A stretch of DNA of 64,000 nucleotides, taken from NCBI RefSeq assembly GCF_002303885.1, contig NZ_MRCM01000002.1:310001-374000 (forward strand). Direction: 5' to 3'. A model generated the notes under the pieces. The model was not told the DNA's origin. It ran no database searches and saw only the letters and a program-made list of their open reading frames with translations. A program made the translations under genes and the position numbers. How positions within the stretch are numbered: position 1 is the first letter of the stretch; every line of letters begins with the position of its first letter. The DNA is from Flavobacterium sp. ACN2. GTDB lineage: Bacteria > Bacteroidota > Bacteroidia > Flavobacteriales > Flavobacteriaceae. Below, one piece after another: positions 33,979 to 43,819 of the stretch.

Positions 33979-34007
33979 ATATTTAGCAATTTATGTTCTT
34001 GGTCTAT

Positions 34008-34037
34008 CAAAAATATCTAATTATTTCGTGTCATCAA
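34008..34037 (-). promoter_or_regulatory. Promoter of the cupin-like oxygenase gene
   Basis: On the minus strand TTG (34037-34035), 19 bp, TATTTTTG (34015-34008), about 30 bp before the ATG at 33978. Confidence 0.65.
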
Positions 34038-34067
34038 AATTTACAGTAAAATAACACAAAAACAACA

Positions 34068-35315
34068 TTACATTCCAGTTCGAATTGCTTCAACCGGATC
34101 TAAATTTGCCGCCGAAATCGCTGGCAAAATTCCAGAAATCAAACCAATAAGAGCCGCCAAACTAGTTCCTAAAAGAATATTTCCCAAACTCAAAACAAAT
34201 TCAAAATCGAGGGCTTTTGTTAAGATCACAGCGATTCCCCAAACCATTAACAGACCTATAATTCCTCCAATAACAGAAAGAATAACGGCTTCAAACAAAA
34301 ACTGGAATAAAATAAATTTATTTTTCGCTCCCAATGATTTTTGAATCCCGATAAGATTGGTTCTTTCTTTAACCGAAACAAACATAATATTCGCAATTCC
34401 GAAACCGCCAACTAAAAGAGAAAACCCACTGATAATCCACCCTACAAAATTCATCTGCCCTAAAATTCCGTCAATAAAATCGGTAAATCCAGAAAGCACA
34501 TTAATAAAGAAATTATCCATTTCTCCCGCTTTCATTCCACGGATCGCTCGAAGCTTTTGGGCAATTTCTGCTTTATACGCCTCCATATCTACGCCTTTTT
34601 CTGGCTTTAAAACTATTACTGGCGTCATAGAATCGCTATCTCCGTACATTCTTCTTAGAAAATTAGCCGGAAGATAAACCGAAGTATCATTGCTGTCTCC
34701 AAAAAATCCAGCTCCTTGTTTTGCCATTACACCAATTACAGTAAATCGCTGTCCATATAAGCGAATATTTTTCCCAATTGGATCGCTTGTGCCAAAAAGA
34801 CCTTCGGCTATATCATATCCAAGAACAATAACAGGAGTTCCTGAATTAGATTCAGATTCGTTATAAAATCTTCCTTTGTCAAAACTCAATCCATCAATAT
34901 CGACCATTTCGTTTGATGCCGGAATAATATTTACATCGCTGACTGTTTTAGAATCATATTTTAAACTTTCCCTATTTACAAAAAGCTGATATGCTACTTG
35001 ATCGGTATTATTCATTGAATTTTTTAAACCAATATATTCGTCATATTTTACATTTGGAAACTGTTCTCTCTTCCATTGCGGAATTTCAGACGGCCCAAAG
35101 CAGTATTTCATTAAATAAATTGTATTTTTATCTAAGCTACTCAGATCTTTAGAGATTTTTTTATCTAAAGAATCAACAGCGGCCAAAACGGCAATGATTG
35201 AAAAAATACCGATCGTTACACCTAAAAGCGACAATAATGTGCGTAATTTATTATTTCGCAAAGCATTGATGGCAAAGCTTAGACTTTCTTTTAATAATCT
35301 TAGATAAACGATCAT
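34068..35315 (-). CDS. ABC transporter permease, MacB/FtsX type
   Basis: The 415-aa product has the MacB topology. TM1 is near residues 25-48 (LLSLLGVTIGIFSIIAVLAAV), followed by a large periplasmic MacB-PCD domain (about 50-280) and three C-terminal TM segments (about 285-410, e.g. FVGWIISGFSLLVGGFGIANIMFVSVKERT in pieces). It ends with the family signature LDPVEAIRTGM. Such permeases work as mechanotransmission pumps with an ATPase and often an HlyD-type adaptor and an OM channel. Neither is adjacent here, so its ATPase is encoded elsewhere. It diverges from purH. Confidence 0.9.
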   Translation of the reverse strand: MIVYLRLLKESLSFAINALRNNKLRTLLSLLGVTIGIFSIIAVLAAVDSLDKKISKDLSSLDKNTIYLMKYCFGPSEIPQWKREQFPNVKYDEYIGLKNSMNNTDQVAYQLFVNRESLKYDSKTVSDVNIIPASNEMVDIDGLSFDKGRFYNESESNSGTPVIVLGYDIAEGLFGTSDPIGKNIRLYGQRFTVIGVMAKQGAGFFGDSNDTSVYLPANFLRRMYGDSDSMTPVIVLKPEKGVDMEAYKAEIAQKLRAIRGMKAGEMDNFFINVLSGFTDFIDGILGQMNFVGWIISGFSLLVGGFGIANIMFVSVKERTNLIGIQKSLGAKNKFILFQFLFEAVILSVIGGIIGLLMVWGIAVILTKALDFEFVLSLGNILLGTSLAALIGLISGILPAISAANLDPVEAIRTGM

Positions 35316-35448
35316 ATTTTTGTATATTTCAATAAAGTAAAATTCAATAATTTAAATTCAAAAACCTAATAAAAGTTAACTTACTCATCAGTAGATTTTT
35401 TTAGCATTTTGTTACACTAATTTTCTTTAATATAATATATAAAAAAAC

Positions 35449-35456
35449 TACTTTTG
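35449..35456 (+). promoter_or_regulatory. -7 element of purH
   Basis: TACTTTTG with TTA at 35427-35429 (19-bp spacing). Its last three bases are the TTG with which the longest purH ORF begins, showing that ORF start to be false. Confidence 0.7.
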
Positions 35457-35480
35457 CAGTCTCAAAATCATAACTACACA

Positions 35481-37007
35481 ATGAGCACAACAAAAAAAAT
35501 ACAATCGGCATTAATTTCTGTTTTTTCTAAAGATGGATTAGAACCAATTGTTAGAAAATTACACGAACAAAATGTAACACTTTATTCAACTGGAGGAACT
35601 GAAGATTTTATCAAAAACCTTGGTATTCCAGTGGTTCCTGTTGAAGACATCACTTCTTTCCCTGAAATTCTTGGCGGAAGAGTAAAAACTTTACACCCGA
35701 AAATTTTTGGAGGGATCTTAAATCGTCAGGACAATGAGAGCGATGTTCAGCAAATGAAAGAATTTGACATTCCTCAAATTGATTTAGTAATTGTTGATTT
35801 GTATCCTTTTGAAAAAACTGTTGCTTCTGGAGCTAGCGAACAAGATATTATTGAGAAAATTGATATTGGCGGTATTTCATTAATTCGTGCAGGTGCAAAA
35901 AACTTTAAAGACACTGTAATTGTAGCTTCTGTTAACGAATACAGCTTGCTTCTAGATTTGATTACGGAGCAAGATGGAGCAACAACTCTTGAAAATAGAA
36001 GATTGCTTGCTACTAAAGCATTCCACGTTTCCTCTCACTACGATGGAGCTATTTTTAATTATTTCAACACAGACGAGACTATTTACAAAGAAAGCATTGC
36101 AAATGGTCAAGTTTTAAGATACGGTGAAAACCCTCACCAAAAAGGATTCTTCTTTGGAGATTTTGATGCAATGTTCAACAAACTTCACGGAAAAGAATTA
36201 TCATATAACAATTTACTTGATGTTGATGCTGCAGTAAATTTAATTGCTGAATTTAAAACTGACGGACCAACGTTCGCCATTTTAAAACACAACAATGCTT
36301 GCGGATTGGCTTCAAGAAAAACAATCAGCGAAGCTTATTTAGCCGCTTTAGCTTGTGATCCTACTTCTGCTTTTGGAGGAGTGTTAATTTCTAACACAAA
36401 AATTGATTTAGAAACTGCACAAGAAATCAACAAATTATTCTGTGAGGTTGTAATCGCTCCGGCCTATGATGATGAGGCTGTTACTGTGTTACAGGAGAAA
36501 AAAAACAGAATTATATTAGTTCAAAATGAAGTTGAATTACCTTCTCGTCAAGTAAGAACTTGTCTTAATGGTTTGTTAATTCAGGACAGAAATAATATTA
36601 CGGATAATAAAGAGCATTTAAAAACCGTTACAATTACAGAACCTACTGCTCAAGAGATCGAAGATTTGATCTTTGCTTCTAAAATCTGCAAGAATACAAA
36701 ATCAAACACTATTGTATTTGCTAAAAACGGAACATTGATTTCATCAGGTACAGGTCAGACTTCAAGAGTTGACGCTTTAATTCAAGCTGTTGACAAAGCA
36801 AAAGCTTTTGGATTTGATTTAAATGGAGCTTCGATGGCAAGTGATGCATTTTTCCCATTTCCGGATTGTGTAGAATTAGCCAAAAAAGCAGGAATAACTG
36901 CTGTAATTCAGCCAGGAGGTTCAATTAAAGACGAATTAAGTATAAATTATTGCAATGAAAATAATCTTGCAATGGTATTTACAGGAACTCGTCATTTTAA
37001 ACATTAA
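35481..37007 (+). CDS. purH: Bifunctional AICAR formyltransferase / IMP cyclohydrolase
   Basis: Carries out the last two steps of purine synthesis, AICAR to FAICAR to IMP. The 508-aa product starts MSTTKKIQSALISVFSK at the ATG 35481. The 9-residue longer ORF would begin in the -7 box. The N-terminal cyclohydrolase domain (about 1-200, methylglyoxal-synthase-like) has STGGTEDFIKNLGIPV, EILGGRVKTLHPKIFGG and DIGGISLIRAGAKN. The transformylase half has LRYGENPHQKG and ILKHNNACGLA, and ends with SDAFFPFPDCVELA and GSIKDE blocks. mreB follows 56 bp later, with its own -7 box. Confidence 0.97.
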   Translation: MSTTKKIQSALISVFSKDGLEPIVRKLHEQNVTLYSTGGTEDFIKNLGIPVVPVEDITSFPEILGGRVKTLHPKIFGGILNRQDNESDVQQMKEFDIPQIDLVIVDLYPFEKTVASGASEQDIIEKIDIGGISLIRAGAKNFKDTVIVASVNEYSLLLDLITEQDGATTLENRRLLATKAFHVSSHYDGAIFNYFNTDETIYKESIANGQVLRYGENPHQKGFFFGDFDAMFNKLHGKELSYNNLLDVDAAVNLIAEFKTDGPTFAILKHNNACGLASRKTISEAYLAALACDPTSAFGGVLISNTKIDLETAQEINKLFCEVVIAPAYDDEAVTVLQEKKNRIILVQNEVELPSRQVRTCLNGLLIQDRNNITDNKEHLKTVTITEPTAQEIEDLIFASKICKNTKSNTIVFAKNGTLISSGTGQTSRVDALIQAVDKAKAFGFDLNGASMASDAFFPFPDCVELAKKAGITAVIQPGGSIKDELSINYCNENNLAMVFTGTRHFKH

Positions 37008-37013
37008 TTTGTT

Positions 37014-37021
37014 TAACTTTG
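37014..37021 (+). promoter_or_regulatory. -7 element for the mreB operon
   Basis: TAACTTTG matches TAnnTTTG 43 bp before the mreB ATG. No TTG at usual distance, so read-through from purH may also contribute. Confidence 0.5.
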
Positions 37022-37063
37022 TTCGATAAATAATTTATAACATTTTAAACCCCTAAAAAACTT

Positions 37064-38092
37064 ATGGGATTTTTTGATTTCATGACCGAGGATATTGCGA
37101 TAGACCTTGGAACCGCAAACACTTTAATCATTCATAATGATAAAGTTGTCATTGATAGTCCATCTATCGTTGCACGTGATAGAGTATCAGGCAAAATCAT
37201 TGCTGTTGGTAAGGAAGCCAATATGATGCAAGGTAAAACACATGAAAACATCAAAACTATAAGGCCTTTGAAAGATGGTGTAATCGCTGATTTTGATGCT
37301 TCGGAAAAAATGATCAATATGTTCATTAAAAGTATTCCTGCATTGAAAAAAAGAATGTTTACTCCAGCTTTACGTATGGTTGTATGTATTCCTTCTGGTA
37401 TTACTGAAGTGGAGATGAGAGCGGTGAAGGAATCTTGTGAGAGAGTAAACGGAAAAGAAGTTTACTTGATTCATGAGCCAATGGCAGCGGCAATTGGTAT
37501 TGGTATAGACATTATGCAACCAAAAGGCAACATGATTGTAGATATCGGAGGTGGTACAACAGAAATTGCTGTTATCGCTTTAGGCGGAATTGTTTGTGAC
37601 AAATCTGTAAAAATTGCAGGTGACGTTTTCACAAACGACATCGTTTATTACATGCGTACACAGCACAACCTTTTTGTAGGAGAAAGTACTGCAGAAAAAA
37701 TTAAAATTCAAATTGGAGCGGCTATTGAAGATTTAGATGGTCCGCCAGAAGATATGTCAGTTCAAGGTAGAGATTTGCTTACTGGTAAACCAAAACAAGT
37801 AGATGTTTCTTACCGTGAAATTGCAAAAGCATTAGACAAATCTATTCAGCGTATTGAAGATGCGGTAATGGAAACATTATCTCAGACTCCGCCAGAATTA
37901 GCAGCAGATATCTACAACACTGGTATCTATTTAGCTGGTGGTGGATCAATGTTAAGAGGTCTTGACAAACGTATTTCTCAAAAAACAGACTTACCGGTTT
38001 ATATTGCCGAAGATCCTTTAAGAGCAGTTGTACGAGGAACAGGAATGGCTCTTAAAAACATCGCTAAATTTAAAAGTATCTTAATCAAATAA
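37064..38092 (+). CDS. mreB: Rod shape-determining protein MreB
   Basis: A bacterial actin that organises cell-wall elongation under the inner membrane. The 342-aa product shows the actin-fold phosphate and adenosine motifs: EDIAIDLGTANTLI (about residues 9-22), MIVDIGGGTTEIAVIALGG (about 157-175) and YLAGGGSMLRGLDK. Membrane-binding N-terminus MGFFDFMTEDIAID is present. It heads the classical order mreB-mreC-mreD-mrdA-rodA, which builds the elongasome. A 7-bp GC-rich hairpin lies between mreB and mreC. Confidence 0.98.
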   Translation: MGFFDFMTEDIAIDLGTANTLIIHNDKVVIDSPSIVARDRVSGKIIAVGKEANMMQGKTHENIKTIRPLKDGVIADFDASEKMINMFIKSIPALKKRMFTPALRMVVCIPSGITEVEMRAVKESCERVNGKEVYLIHEPMAAAIGIGIDIMQPKGNMIVDIGGGTTEIAVIALGGIVCDKSVKIAGDVFTNDIVYYMRTQHNLFVGESTAEKIKIQIGAAIEDLDGPPEDMSVQGRDLLTGKPKQVDVSYREIAKALDKSIQRIEDAVMETLSQTPPELAADIYNTGIYLAGGGSMLRGLDKRISQKTDLPVYIAEDPLRAVVRGTGMALKNIAKFKSILIK

Positions 38093-38122
38093 GATTCAAA
38101 ATAACAATCAATTTACTTTTAT

Positions 38123-38151
38123 AAGGGCCCGATTTTCAATATTAGGCCCTT
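38123..38151 (+). other. Hairpin in the mreB-mreC spacer
   Basis: AAGGGCC (38123-38129) pairs with GGCCCTT (38145-38151) around a 15-nt loop. It has no T tract on the plus strand, so it is not a standard terminator. It could be an mRNA stability or processing site that lets mreB be expressed above the rest of the operon. Confidence 0.4.
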
Positions 38152-38203
38152 GTAAAAACTGAAACCTTTAAGCATATCCTGAAACAAAATAACCAGACAA
38201 GAA

Positions 38204-39034
38204 ATGCAGCAAATATTTAATTTCATTATAAGAAACAGTAATCGATTGCTGTTTTTGCTGCTTTTAGGTATTTCGTTGACGCTCACAATTCAATCGCATT
38301 CCTACCACAGAAGCAGAGTAATCAGTTCGGCTAATTTTTTAAGCGGAGGTGTTTATGAAAGAATTAATCGTGTAAACGAATATTTGAATTTAAGAGCCGA
38401 AAATGATGAACTTGTATTAGAGAATGCAAGGTTAAAAAGTCTTTTGTTTAACAAAGAAGACACTACCAAAGCACCATTGCCAGATAGCATTAAAGGTGTA
38501 AAACCTGCAGATATCGTGGTATCAAAAGTAATTCATAATACATACAACACACACGAAAACTATATCACTTTAAACTCTGGAAGCAAAGAAGGAGTTAAGC
38601 CAGATATGGGAGTTATAAACAGTTTAGGTATTATTGGAGTTGTAGACAATACTTCTGCCAACTATTCTACAGTAGTGAGTATTTTGAACATGAAGTCACA
38701 TATTAATGCTAAAATCAAAAAATCCAACCACTTTGGTTCTTTAACTTGGGATGGTAAAAGCACAGGATTTGTTCAGCTAGAAGATGTGCCAAGATTAGCA
38801 TCAATTAGAAAAGGCGACACCATTGTTACCGGAGGACAATCTGTAATTTTTCCTGAAGGAATTAATATCGGAACTGTAGACGTTATATACAAAAAAGAGA
38901 ACACAAGCTTTTATGTTATAAAAGTTAAACTATTTAACGATATGACAAACTTGGGTCATGTATATGTCATCAAAAGTAAAGACAGAGAAGAACTTATTAA
39001 CTTAGAAAACAAAAACAAAGAAAAAAATGAATAG
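38204..39034 (+). CDS. mreC: Rod shape-determining protein MreC
   Basis: A bitopic scaffold of the elongasome linking MreB to periplasmic synthases. The 276-aa product has one N-terminal membrane segment (about residues 13-30), a coiled-coil stretch (YLNLRAENDELVLENARLKSLL) and the beta-rich periplasmic domain (ENYITLNSGSKEGVKPDMGVI, VSILNMKSHINAKIKKS). The C-terminus is rich in Lys/Glu/Asn. Its end overlaps mreD by 8 bp, as expected for coupled translation. Confidence 0.95.
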   Translation: MQQIFNFIIRNSNRLLFLLLLGISLTLTIQSHSYHRSRVISSANFLSGGVYERINRVNEYLNLRAENDELVLENARLKSLLFNKEDTTKAPLPDSIKGVKPADIVVSKVIHNTYNTHENYITLNSGSKEGVKPDMGVINSLGIIGVVDNTSANYSTVVSILNMKSHINAKIKKSNHFGSLTWDGKSTGFVQLEDVPRLASIRKGDTIVTGGQSVIFPEGINIGTVDVIYKKENTSFYVIKVKLFNDMTNLGHVYVIKSKDREELINLENKNKEKNE

Positions 39035-39533
39035 CGCTCTGTTAGTCAATATTTTTCGATTTATTATGTTACTGGCAGTTCAGATTGTTATTTTCAACAA
39101 TATGAATTTCTTAGGATATATAAGTCCTTTTCCGTATATCTTGTATATCATTCTATACCCTGTAAACAGCAATAAAGCAGGATTAATAATTTCTAGTTTT
39201 TTACTTGGACTTACAATGGATATGTTCTGTAATTCTGGAGGTATACATGCAACTGCATGTGTTATATTAGCGTATTATAGACCCTATATTTTTAAATTTT
39301 CTTTTGGTCTGAGTTATGAATATCAAACTATTAAACTAAACGAATCTTTAACACCAGAGCGATTTTCATTTATACTGGTTTCGGTTTTAATGCACCATAT
39401 TGTATTATTTGTCTTAGAAGCATTTCAATTCAAATTCATCTGGGACATTTTGCTCCGAACCTTATTTAGTTCTATCTTTACTATAATCACTTCAATAATA
39501 ATAATTTATCTTATTAAGCCCAATAAACGATGA
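39027..39533 (+). CDS. mreD: Rod shape-determining protein MreD
   Basis: The small polytopic partner of MreC in the elongasome. The 168-aa product is mostly hydrophobic with about five TM segments and few conserved residues, as usual for MreD (FPYILYIILYPVNSNKAGLI, FLLGLTMDMFCNSGGIHA). Identification rests on the position between mreC and PBP2 and on this pattern. It overlaps mreC by 8 bp and mrdA by 4 bp (ATGA). Confidence 0.92.
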   Translation: MNSALLVNIFRFIMLLAVQIVIFNNMNFLGYISPFPYILYIILYPVNSNKAGLIISSFLLGLTMDMFCNSGGIHATACVILAYYRPYIFKFSFGLSYEYQTIKLNESLTPERFSFILVSVLMHHIVLFVLEAFQFKFIWDILLRTLFSSIFTIITSIIIIYLIKPNKR

Positions 39534-41503
39534 GAAAAGTATTGCTGCCCACTATAATTATTATTGCAGCGTCTTTGCTAGTGATTAGGATTTTTTACCT
39601 GCAGATTATTGATGATTCTTTTAAATTGAAATCGGAAAATAATGCGATAAAAAAAGTATATGACTATCCTGAAAGAGGTTATATTTATGATCGTAACGGA
39701 AAACTTCTTGTTGCGAATCAGGCTTCTTATGATATCATGGTTATTCCTAGAGATGTAAAAAAAGATTTAAATATTGCCGAATTTTGCGCTCTTCTAAATA
39801 TTACTGAAGAAGAATATCATAAACGCGTTGAAAAGGCAAAAGTATATAGTCCGAGACTTCCTTCTGTTTTCTTATCTCAGCTAAACAAAAATGAATTTGC
39901 TGCTTTTCAGGAAAAAATCAGAAAATATGATGGTTTTTATTTCCAAAAAAGATCACTTCGTGATTATGAAGTAGATTATGGTGCAAATATTTTTGGTTTT
40001 ATTACACAGGTTAACGAAAAACAAATTGAAAAAAATCCTTACTATAATAGTGGAGATTTAATTGGAAAACAAGGTGTAGAGCAAAGTTATGAAGAAATTT
40101 TACGCGGAATAAAAGGTGTAAAATACATTCAAAAAGACAAATATAACCGAGAAATTGGCGCTTATAAAGAAGGAAAATATGACACCATCGCCGTAGCTGG
40201 AGAAGATATTAATTTAACTATTGATGCTGAACTTCAAAAATATGGAGAAGAATTAATGATTAATAAGCGAGGAGGAATTGTTGCTCTTGAACCTAAATCT
40301 GGAGAAATCCTAGCATTGGTCACTGCTCCTTCCTATGATCCAGGTATTTTAGTAGGTCGCCAAAGATCTAAAAATTATACGCTTCTATATAACGATTCTA
40401 TTTCAAAACCATTATACGACAGAGGACTTTTAGCAGAGTACCCTCCAGGTTCTCCATTCAAAATTTTGACTGGTTTAGTTGCGCTTCAAGAAGGCGTGGT
40501 AAATGAGCAGACTACTTTTATGTGTCATCACGGATTTAGTTATGGTGGAGGCCGATTCATGAAGTGTCACGGTTTTGGCCCACATCAATTGCATAACGGA
40601 ATTTACAATTCTTGCAACACTTATTTTGGACAAGCCTATATGCTGACCATCAATAAATATAAAGATCCTGGTCAGGCAGTTGATGTTTGGAGCGGTCACA
40701 TAAAAAGTTTTGGTTTAGGACAATTTATGGGATATGATTTACCTATTGGAAAACGAGGAAATATCCCAACTTCTAAAACCTACAAAAGAATTTATCCTAA
40801 CGGAGGATGGAGAAGCTCAACTATTGTATCGAATGCAATTGGTCAAGGAGAGGTTTTGATGACACCTATTCAATTAGCCAACATGATGGCGACTGTAGCA
40901 AATCAGGGGTATTACTACACACCTCATATCATTAAAAAAATTGAGGGAGAAAAAATAGACGAAAAGTTCACAACAAAACACGTGACTTCTATTGATCAAA
41001 AATACTTCCCGCCAGTTATAAGCGGACTGTTTGATGTTTACAACAGAGGTACCGCTTACAGTTTAAGAGTAGAAGGAATCGATATTTGCGGAAAAACAGG
41101 TACTGCCGAGAACTTTGCCAAAATAAATGGCAAAAGAACACAGCTTAAAGACCACTCTATATTTGTTGCATTTGCACCAAAAGACAATCCAAAAATTGCT
41201 ATTGCAGTTATGATTGAAAATGGAGGTTTTGGAGCAACAGTTGCGGGTCCGATAGCGAGTTTAATGATTGAAAAATATCTAAGAAAGAAAATTACAAGAA
41301 CGGATCTAGAAATAAGAGTACTAAACAAAAGCTTACTTTCAGAATATGCTAAATTAGGAGGAATAAGTGAGGCTCTTAAAATTGAATCTGTTCCAAAAGA
41401 TTCTGCTTTACAAGCTAAAATTATAAAGCCAAAAGCACCAGTTACAACCGCACCAAAAACTGAAGTTAAAAAAACAGCAGTAGACACAACTAAGAAAAAT
41501 TAA
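39530..41503 (+). CDS. mrdA: Penicillin-binding protein 2 (elongation transpeptidase)
   Basis: The class B PBP that cross-links peptidoglycan during elongation with RodA. The 657-aa product has an N-terminal membrane anchor (about residues 7-26), the PBP dimer domain, and the transpeptidase domain. Active-site Ser308 lies in YPPGSPFKILTG (SxxK), the SxN in NSCNTYFGQAY, and the KTG in CGKTGTAEN. The C-terminal tail (about 620-657) is a Lys/Pro/Thr-rich extension (KAPVTTAPKTEVKKTA) that may be disordered. The start overlaps mreD by 4 bp. Confidence 0.96.
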   Translation: MRKVLLPTIIIIAASLLVIRIFYLQIIDDSFKLKSENNAIKKVYDYPERGYIYDRNGKLLVANQASYDIMVIPRDVKKDLNIAEFCALLNITEEEYHKRVEKAKVYSPRLPSVFLSQLNKNEFAAFQEKIRKYDGFYFQKRSLRDYEVDYGANIFGFITQVNEKQIEKNPYYNSGDLIGKQGVEQSYEEILRGIKGVKYIQKDKYNREIGAYKEGKYDTIAVAGEDINLTIDAELQKYGEELMINKRGGIVALEPKSGEILALVTAPSYDPGILVGRQRSKNYTLLYNDSISKPLYDRGLLAEYPPGSPFKILTGLVALQEGVVNEQTTFMCHHGFSYGGGRFMKCHGFGPHQLHNGIYNSCNTYFGQAYMLTINKYKDPGQAVDVWSGHIKSFGLGQFMGYDLPIGKRGNIPTSKTYKRIYPNGGWRSSTIVSNAIGQGEVLMTPIQLANMMATVANQGYYYTPHIIKKIEGEKIDEKFTTKHVTSIDQKYFPPVISGLFDVYNRGTAYSLRVEGIDICGKTGTAENFAKINGKRTQLKDHSIFVAFAPKDNPKIAIAVMIENGGFGATVAGPIASLMIEKYLRKKITRTDLEIRVLNKSLLSEYAKLGGISEALKIESVPKDSALQAKIIKPKAPVTTAPKTEVKKTAVDTTKKN

Positions 41504-41518
41504 GAAAGATTATTTCAA

Positions 41519-42754
41519 ATGAAAAATCAAAGTGTAAAAAATAATATTGATTGGATAAGTGTCTTTATCTACATTGCGCTGGTAACTTTAGGTTGGCTTA
41601 ATATTTACTCGTCTTCCTTATTATCAACAGATGGTACTTATCAAAAACAGCTGATTTTTATTTGCTGTACAATTCCTTTGATATTTGTTGTGCTTTTTGT
41701 TGATGGTAAATTCTATGAAAAATATGCTAGTATCATATTTGGAGTTTCTTTATTATCTCTTGCTGGATTGTTTCTCTTCGGAAAAACAATTGCCGGACAG
41801 CGATGCTGGTATGCCATCGGAAGTTTTACTTTGCAACCTTCTGAGTTTGCAAAAGCCGCGACATCATTGGCTTTGGCTAAATATTTAAGCGACACGCAGA
41901 TCAACTTAAAAGAAACAAATAGACAAATTCAGGCTTTGGCCATTATGCTATTACCTGTAATACTTATTCTCCCACAGCCAGATCCTGGAAGTGCTTTAAT
42001 TTATAGTGCTTTTATTCTTGTTCTGTATCGAGAAGGCTTACCTTCTTGGTATGTTTGGACAGCATTTATAACAATTATCCTCTTTGTTCTTACTTTGGTT
42101 TTAGAACCATACGCTGTTATAGCAATGGCTTTTGTGGTTTTGGCGATCATACATTTTAAAGGCAGAGCAGTAGATCGAAATATTATCTTAAGCGGTATCT
42201 TATTAGTTTTAATCTCAGGATTTGTTTTCTCTGTAGATTATGTATTTGATAATGTTTTTAAACAGCACCACAGAGACCGTTTCAATATTTTACTAGGTAA
42301 AACAGTAGATATGAAAGGTATTGGATACAATACCAATCAGTCTGAAATCGCAATTGGTTCTGGCGGATGGATCGGAAAAGGTTTCCTAGAAGGAACTCAA
42401 ACCAAAGGAGGATTTGTTCCTGAGCAACATACCGATTATATTTTTACAACTGTTGGTGAAGAATGGGGATTTGCAGGTTCTTTTGTCGTTATTTTACTTT
42501 TCGTTAGTTTATTGCTTAGAGTAATTTATTTAGCAGAAAGACAGAAGACAAAGTTTAGCCGAGTCTATGGCTATTGCGTCGCCGCAATTCTATTTATACA
42601 CTTCTTTGTAAATATCGCGATGGTAATTGGAATTTTCCCTACAATTGGTGTTCCTCTGCCGTTCTTTTCATACGGAGGCTCTGGACTCTGGGGATTCACC
42701 ATTTTGCTGTTTATTTTCCTTAAAATGGATGCAAATAAAGTGAATGAATGGTAA
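41519..42754 (+). CDS. rodA: Rod shape-determining protein RodA (SEDS glycosyltransferase)
   Basis: A SEDS-family peptidoglycan polymerase that works with PBP2. The 411-aa polytopic product has the family blocks LQPSEFAKAATSLALAKYLS, LPQPDPGSALIY, GFVPEQHTDYIFTTVGEEWG (with the essential acidic loop region) and IPTIGVPLPFFSYGGSGL (here beginning FPTIGVPL). FtsW is the main alternative, but the position after mrdA settles it as RodA. A terminator follows at 42831-42871. Confidence 0.96.
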   Translation: MKNQSVKNNIDWISVFIYIALVTLGWLNIYSSSLLSTDGTYQKQLIFICCTIPLIFVVLFVDGKFYEKYASIIFGVSLLSLAGLFLFGKTIAGQRCWYAIGSFTLQPSEFAKAATSLALAKYLSDTQINLKETNRQIQALAIMLLPVILILPQPDPGSALIYSAFILVLYREGLPSWYVWTAFITIILFVLTLVLEPYAVIAMAFVVLAIIHFKGRAVDRNIILSGILLVLISGFVFSVDYVFDNVFKQHHRDRFNILLGKTVDMKGIGYNTNQSEIAIGSGGWIGKGFLEGTQTKGGFVPEQHTDYIFTTVGEEWGFAGSFVVILLFVSLLLRVIYLAERQKTKFSRVYGYCVAAILFIHFFVNIAMVIGIFPTIGVPLPFFSYGGSGLWGFTILLFIFLKMDANKVNEW

Positions 42755-42830
42755 TGTTTAAAATATTCAATTTTTAAATGCCAAATTCCAATTAGAAATT
42801 ACTTTTATACAACTAAAACAATTTAACCTA

Positions 42831-42871
42831 AAAGCTGTAATTACGTTTTTAAAACTAATTACAGCTTTTTT
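42831..42871 (+). terminator. Intrinsic terminator of the mre/rod operon
   Basis: AAAGCTGTAATTA pairs with TAATTACAGCTTT and is followed by T residues, 77 bp after the rodA stop. Confidence 0.85.
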
Positions 42872-42959
42872 GATTTTATAATTTTAGCTTCGATTTTATC
42901 TGCTTACTAAATATATCATATCATGGAAACGCCGATAATAACCTCAACAACAAGCATAA

Positions 42960-42990
42960 AAAAATCCGAAGTTTAAGCTTCGGATTTTTT
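42960..42990 (-). terminator. Intrinsic terminator of the DedA gene
   Basis: AAAATCCGAAG pairs with CTTCGGATTTT, with T tracts on both sides, 16 bp past the stop at 43006 on the minus strand. Confidence 0.88.
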
Positions 42991-43005
42991 TATTTTCTTT
43001 AAAGA

Positions 43006-43686
43006 TTATATTTGTTCCTTTGGTGTCTTTTTAAATAGTTTAACTAGAACCGGGAACGTTGAGATTATAACGATAATGATAATAATGTATTCAATGTGTT
43101 TCTTTAAATCTATGCCTTGCTTCAAGAAAATGCCGTATAGATAATGTCCTGCGAAAATTAAAATAAACGACCAAAGGAAAGAACTCAAGATATTGTAAAA
43201 CATAAATTTCTTTCTATCCATCGATACAATACCCGCAACAATTGGAGCAAAGGTTCTGAAAATAGGAAGGAAACGGGCGTAAATAATTGCTTTTCCACCA
43301 TATTTTTCAAAGAAATCTTTTGACTGCAACAGATATTTCTTCTTGAACCAGAATGTATCTTCTTTTTTGAATAAATAATAACCGCTTTTTGCGCCAAACC
43401 AATAACCAGTCATATTACCTAAAACTCCCATTACAGCAACTGCTGTAGCAAGCAGAAAGACATTTATAAAATCATTTGGAATAGAGGCAACATTCTCAAC
43501 TAGATCACGGCTGTAAATACCTGCCAAAAAAAGCAAACTATCTCCAGGCAGAAAAAAACCTGCAAAAAGTCCTGTTTCGGCAAAAACGATAAACAGAACA
43601 ATAAACAACCCAATCTGAAAACCTCCAACGCTTAAAGTAATATAAAATTCAGGGTTTAGTAACTGGGTCCATTCAAAATTATTCAT
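43006..43686 (-). CDS. DedA family membrane protein
   Basis: The 226-aa product from the ATG at 43686 is a DedA/SNARE-associated protein. Marks are [25 protein letters not shown] (in parts ETGLF and LPGDSLLF), [19 protein letters not shown], and the re-entrant segment with [18 protein letters not shown], which carries the conserved arginines. DedA proteins are linked to membrane homeostasis, including recycling of undecaprenyl phosphate or phospholipid scrambling; the exact substrate here is open. The 14-residue extension to 43728 is unsupported. It is monocistronic. Confidence 0.9.
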   Translation of the reverse strand: [226 protein letters not shown]

Positions 43687-43782
43687 AAAAGGGGAATTGG
43701 TTATCTTATAAGTTCGTGAAAGTAACAATAATTTAGCTTAACCACAATAAAATACGGTATTTTAAACATAAATTAACTATTA

Positions 43783-43809
43783 AAAAAAGCCCAAACTATT
43801 CGTCTGGGC
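43783..43809 (-). terminator. Intrinsic terminator of the metal-associated operon
   Basis: GCCCA pairs with TGGGC around an 11-nt loop; seven T residues follow on the minus strand. It is 11 bp past the stop of the HMA gene. Confidence 0.8.
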
Positions 43810-43819
43810 CTCCTTTACA

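Noticed and set aside
35454..35480. Longer purH start (TTG at 35454)
   Set aside because: The TTG is part of the -7 box TACTTTTG and would not be transcribed as a start; ATG at 35481 fits the family N-terminus.
41056..41487. 143-codon minus-strand ORF
   Set aside because: Antisense to the PBP2 gene with intact KTG motif; no independent support.
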